A stretch of 64,000 nucleotides of DNA from Deltaproteobacteria bacterium (GTDB lineage: Bacteria; Myxococcota_A; Polyangia; Nannocystales; Nannocystaceae): assembly GCA_016709225.1 (NCBI GenBank), contig JADJEE010000012.1:3267501-3331500 (forward strand), read 5' to 3'. Shown piece after piece: positions 61,927-64,000 of the stretch (position 1 is its first letter; each line of letters starts with the position of its first letter). A program made the position numbers and the translations under genes. The notes under the pieces are model-generated. The model was not told where the DNA came from, made no database searches, and worked only from the letters and a program-made list of their open reading frames with translations.

Positions 61927-63414
61927 TCATTCGACCGGGACCACGCGCCACACGCGGCCGGTGAACGTGCCGCCACCCGCGAAGTAGACATCGCCCCATG
62001 CGTTCCAGCCGTTGCCGGTCGGTGCGGTGTTGGGGTCGATGAGCACGCCCAGCTCTTCGAGGTTGTCGCCGTCGTAGCGCAGCCCGCGGACCTCGCCGTT
62101 GCAGTAGTCCGAGAACAGGTACGTGCCGTCCCACTCGGGCACCTGACAGCTGCGATACACCGCGCCACCGACCACCGCACAGTCGCCGCCGCCGTGGCTG
62201 ATCTCGACCAGCGGCATCGTCAGGCCGTCGGTGTTGGTCTGGTTGGGTTCGACCGGCTCACACGCGTCGGCGTAGCAGTGGAAGCCCTCCATCGAGTTCC
62301 AGCCGTAGTCATGGCCGGCCTCGATGCGATCGATTTCTTCCCACGCGTTCTGGCCCACGTCGCCGACCCAGATGTCACCAGTGCCGACGTCGACCGACCA
62401 ACGGAACGGATTGCGGAAGCCGAGCGCGAAGATCTCGGGGGCGTAGTCGCCGTCGCCGACGAACGGATTGTCGGCGGGGATCGTGTAGTCGAAGGGTCCG
62501 AATTGCGGGCAGCCTTCACACGCGACCGGGTTGTCATCGATGCCGTCCGGCTCGACGCCGATGCGGAGGAACTTCGCCAACAGGATGCCAGTCACGCGCG
62601 CGGTGCTCTGGGTGCCGCCATCGCCCATGCCGATGAGCAGATTGCCGGTGGTGTCGAACGCGATGCCGCCGCCGTTGTGGTTGTACTCCGGCTGCCAGAT
62701 GTCGAGGATGAGACGCTCTGAGTCGGGGTCGCCGACCCAGCCGTTCATCGGGTCGAGGGTGTATTCGTTGATCCGCGTGCGGCCGTCGGGCAAGGCCGTG
62801 AAGTTGACGTAGATCCGCGGGTCGTCGGGGAAGTTCGGGTGGAACGCGAGCCCGAACAGTCCGCTCTCGCCGCCGTTCTCGACGCCATCGATCTCGAGGA
62901 TGCTCGGCACCACCGGCGAGGTCGTGCCGGGCTCGATCATCTCGATGGTGCCGGCCCGCTCGAGCACGAACAGCCGATCTGGTTCGGTGGGGTGTCCGAG
63001 TGCGAACATCGGCTCCTCGACGTCCTCGGCAACGACCTCGAGCGTCCACGCGCTGGGCCCCACCACGGCGTCGTATGGGCAAGGCGGCACCACTGGGCCG
63101 GTGTCGCCACCGCTGCTGCTGCTGCCGTCGGCGGAGCCCGTGCTGCTACCCCCGGTGCTGCCGGTCGCGGTGTCGCTCGCCGCCGAGGTGTCGGCGCCGG
63201 TCGTCGCCGTGGTGCTCGTCGCGGAGGTGACATCGATCGTGGTGCCGCCCTGCGTGGTCGAGCTCGAGGGTCCGCCGGTGGAGCCGGTGTCGGAGCCTGT
63301 GCTGGTGCCGTCGCTCGCAGTGCCGCCGTCGCCGCCCGATCCACCACACGCGGTCACCCACAGTGCGAGTCCGGCGAGCGCGTGGGAGGCCGTGACCTTC
63401 GAGGAGTGCGTCAT
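61927..63414 (-). CDS. PQQ-dependent glucose/sorbosone dehydrogenase-type lipoprotein
   Basis: 495 residues from ATG 63414. Lipobox LALWVTACGGSG, Ser/Thr/Gly/Asp linker to about residue 100. The propeller domain: LEVVAEDVEEPMFALGHPTE, GLFGLAFHPNFPDDPRIYVN, QPEYNHNGGGIAFDTTGNLL, ALGFRNPFRWSVDVGTGDIW and VGDVGQNAWEEIDRIEAG. These are the places that bind PQQ and calcium in soluble glucose dehydrogenases. A hedgehog-interacting-protein-like role without oxidation is possible. Located 29 bases upstream of the GH5 gene; the two may act on released sugars together, which is inference. Confidence 0.9.
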   Translation of the reverse strand: MTHSSKVTASHALAGLALWVTACGGSGGDGGTASDGTSTGSDTGSTGGPSSSTTQGGTTIDVTSATSTTATTGADTSAASDTATGSTGGSSTGSADGSSSSGGDTGPVVPPCPYDAVVGPSAWTLEVVAEDVEEPMFALGHPTEPDRLFVLERAGTIEMIEPGTTSPVVPSILEIDGVENGGESGLFGLAFHPNFPDDPRIYVNFTALPDGRTRINEYTLDPMNGWVGDPDSERLILDIWQPEYNHNGGGIAFDTTGNLLIGMGDGGTQSTARVTGILLAKFLRIGVEPDGIDDNPVACEGCPQFGPFDYTIPADNPFVGDGDYAPEIFALGFRNPFRWSVDVGTGDIWVGDVGQNAWEEIDRIEAGHDYGWNSMEGFHCYADACEPVEPNQTNTDGLTMPLVEISHGGGDCAVVGGAVYRSCQVPEWDGTYLFSDYCNGEVRGLRYDGDNLEELGVLIDPNTAPTGNGWNAWGDVYFAGGGTFTGRVWRVVPVE

Positions 63415-63511
63415 GCTCCGCAGGCTAGCGCTCCGTGCCGGCGGCGAGAAGGTGTGCGCCGAACCCCAGCACGGGTGTCGCGGGCCCCCGCTGCGATCAT
63501 GACGATCGCCA

Positions 63512-64000
63512 CTACGTGATCGGCACGTCGAGCAGGTGGGCCACGAGGTCCGTGACCACGTCGTCGTCGCGGAGCGCAGCGGCGGTCTGCAGCTCACGAC
63601 ACAGCTCGGCGTCGTGGCGGAAGGTCGCCAGCGCGTGGGCGGCGTCCTGGGCGAGTGGTGTCGAGCCGTTGCGAATGCAATCGAGCAGGTAGGCCCACGC
63701 CGCGGTGTCGCGCAGCAGTGCGATGGCGAGCAGGCGCGTGCGACGAGCAGGGCCGACGGTGGTGTCGACGCTGTCACGCAGGAGTGCGAACGCGCCGGCC
63801 ATGCGCGAGCCACCGAGCGCGAGCGCGGCGGCGTCCGCGAGCGCGGGATCCTTCCCTACCATCGCGGCGGCGACGACCTCGAGCGCTTCGTCACCGACCA
63901 GGTCGAGCAACGCCGCGAACAGCTCGCCGGTGACCTCGGGTTCCGGCTCGGGCAATGCCAGCCGCAGCCGCAGCAACGGCTCCCCGGTCATGCGATCGCC
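63512..64000 (-). CDS. HEAT-repeat-like protein, N-terminus possibly outside window
   Basis: The frame is open through the right edge; ATG 63991 could be a true start but the sequence reads like the middle of a helical-repeat protein. Repeats include EALEVVAAAMVGKDPALADA, AALALGGSRMAGAFALLRDS and TPLAQDAAHALATFRHDAEL, pairs of Ala/Leu-rich helices typical of HEAT arrays. Cytoplasmic. Partner unknown. Ends 97 bases upstream of the sugar-dehydrogenase start. Confidence 0.7.
   Translation of the reverse strand, partial: GDRMTGEPLLRLRLALPEPEPEVTGELFAALLDLVGDEALEVVAAAMVGKDPALADAAALALGGSRMAGAFALLRDSVDTTVGPARRTRLLAIALLRDTAAWAYLLDCIRNGSTPLAQDAAHALATFRHDAELCRELQTAAALRDDDVVTDLVAHLLDVPIT

Overview
The window is about 70% G+C by eye and is packed with genes on both strands. 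It looks like a chromosomal segment of a myxobacterium (phylum Myxococcota). The evidence is three Hanks-type Ser/Thr kinases with C-terminal extensions, a MYXO-CTERM surface-anchoring tail, FG-GAP/VCBS proteins, PEGA and 'choice-of-anchor L'-like proteins, and some eighteen predicted lipoproteins. Many of the lipoproteins carry a Ser/Thr/Gly/Asp-rich linker after the lipobox cysteine, a style I associate with the Nannocystis/Plesiocystis group; that family-level placement is inference. I see no rRNA, tRNA, CRISPR array, phage or insertion sequence.

Layout. 0-5 kb: the 3' end of an FG-GAP protein, a VapC toxin remnant, an FG-GAP lipoprotein, and an ECF sigma factor fused to a membrane segment, preceded by an envelope-protein gene. 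4.8-8.4 kb: four translationally coupled genes for two ABC-2 ATPase/permease pairs. 8.4-12.7 kb: a small cytochrome c lipoprotein, a DUF3160-like lipoprotein, a Uma2 nuclease and a lipoprotein. 12.7-22.1 kb: class I aldolase (fbaB), a hybrid histidine kinase coupled to an alpha/beta-hydrolase lipoprotein, an extensin-like protein, a Ser/Thr kinase, a PEGA protein and a cysteine-repeat lipoprotein. 22.3-31.0 kb: an NtrB/NtrC-type two-component system followed by a heavy-metal RND efflux operon with a well-matched sigma-54 promoter; the pump gene carries a one-base frameshift. 31-34 kb: secreted proteins of unknown role. 34-39 kb: a KefF/KefC-type K+/H+ antiporter operon, selO and a TVP38/TMEM64 membrane protein. 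39-54 kb: lipoproteins, two kinases, a MYXO-CTERM protein, a 5'-nucleotidase, a DUF486 protein, a CusF-like protein and an FG-GAP lipoprotein coupled to a membrane protein. 53.5-54.4 kb: an ArsR-type repressor and SRPBCC pair with a visible operator. 54.4-58.5 kb: a second ECF locus (envelope protein, sigma, FecR/TPR-like membrane protein, lipoprotein). 58.5-64 kb: a DUF4126-like protein, lipoproteins, a GH5 glycosidase, a glucose/sorbosone dehydrogenase and a HEAT-like protein.

How the genes work together. The most coherent unit is 22.3-31.0 kb: a sensor kinase and sigma-54 activator placed to switch on a periplasmic adaptor, inner-membrane pump and TolC-type outer-membrane channel. The two ECF loci share one plan (envelope protein first, sigma next, membrane-tethered TPR-like part last) but one is a single fused polypeptide and the other is split. 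Most of the remainder is surface or envelope protein of unknown role.

Limits. Starts were chosen by reading for signal peptides, overlaps and family fit. GTG starts are common here and several remain uncertain. No database search was run.
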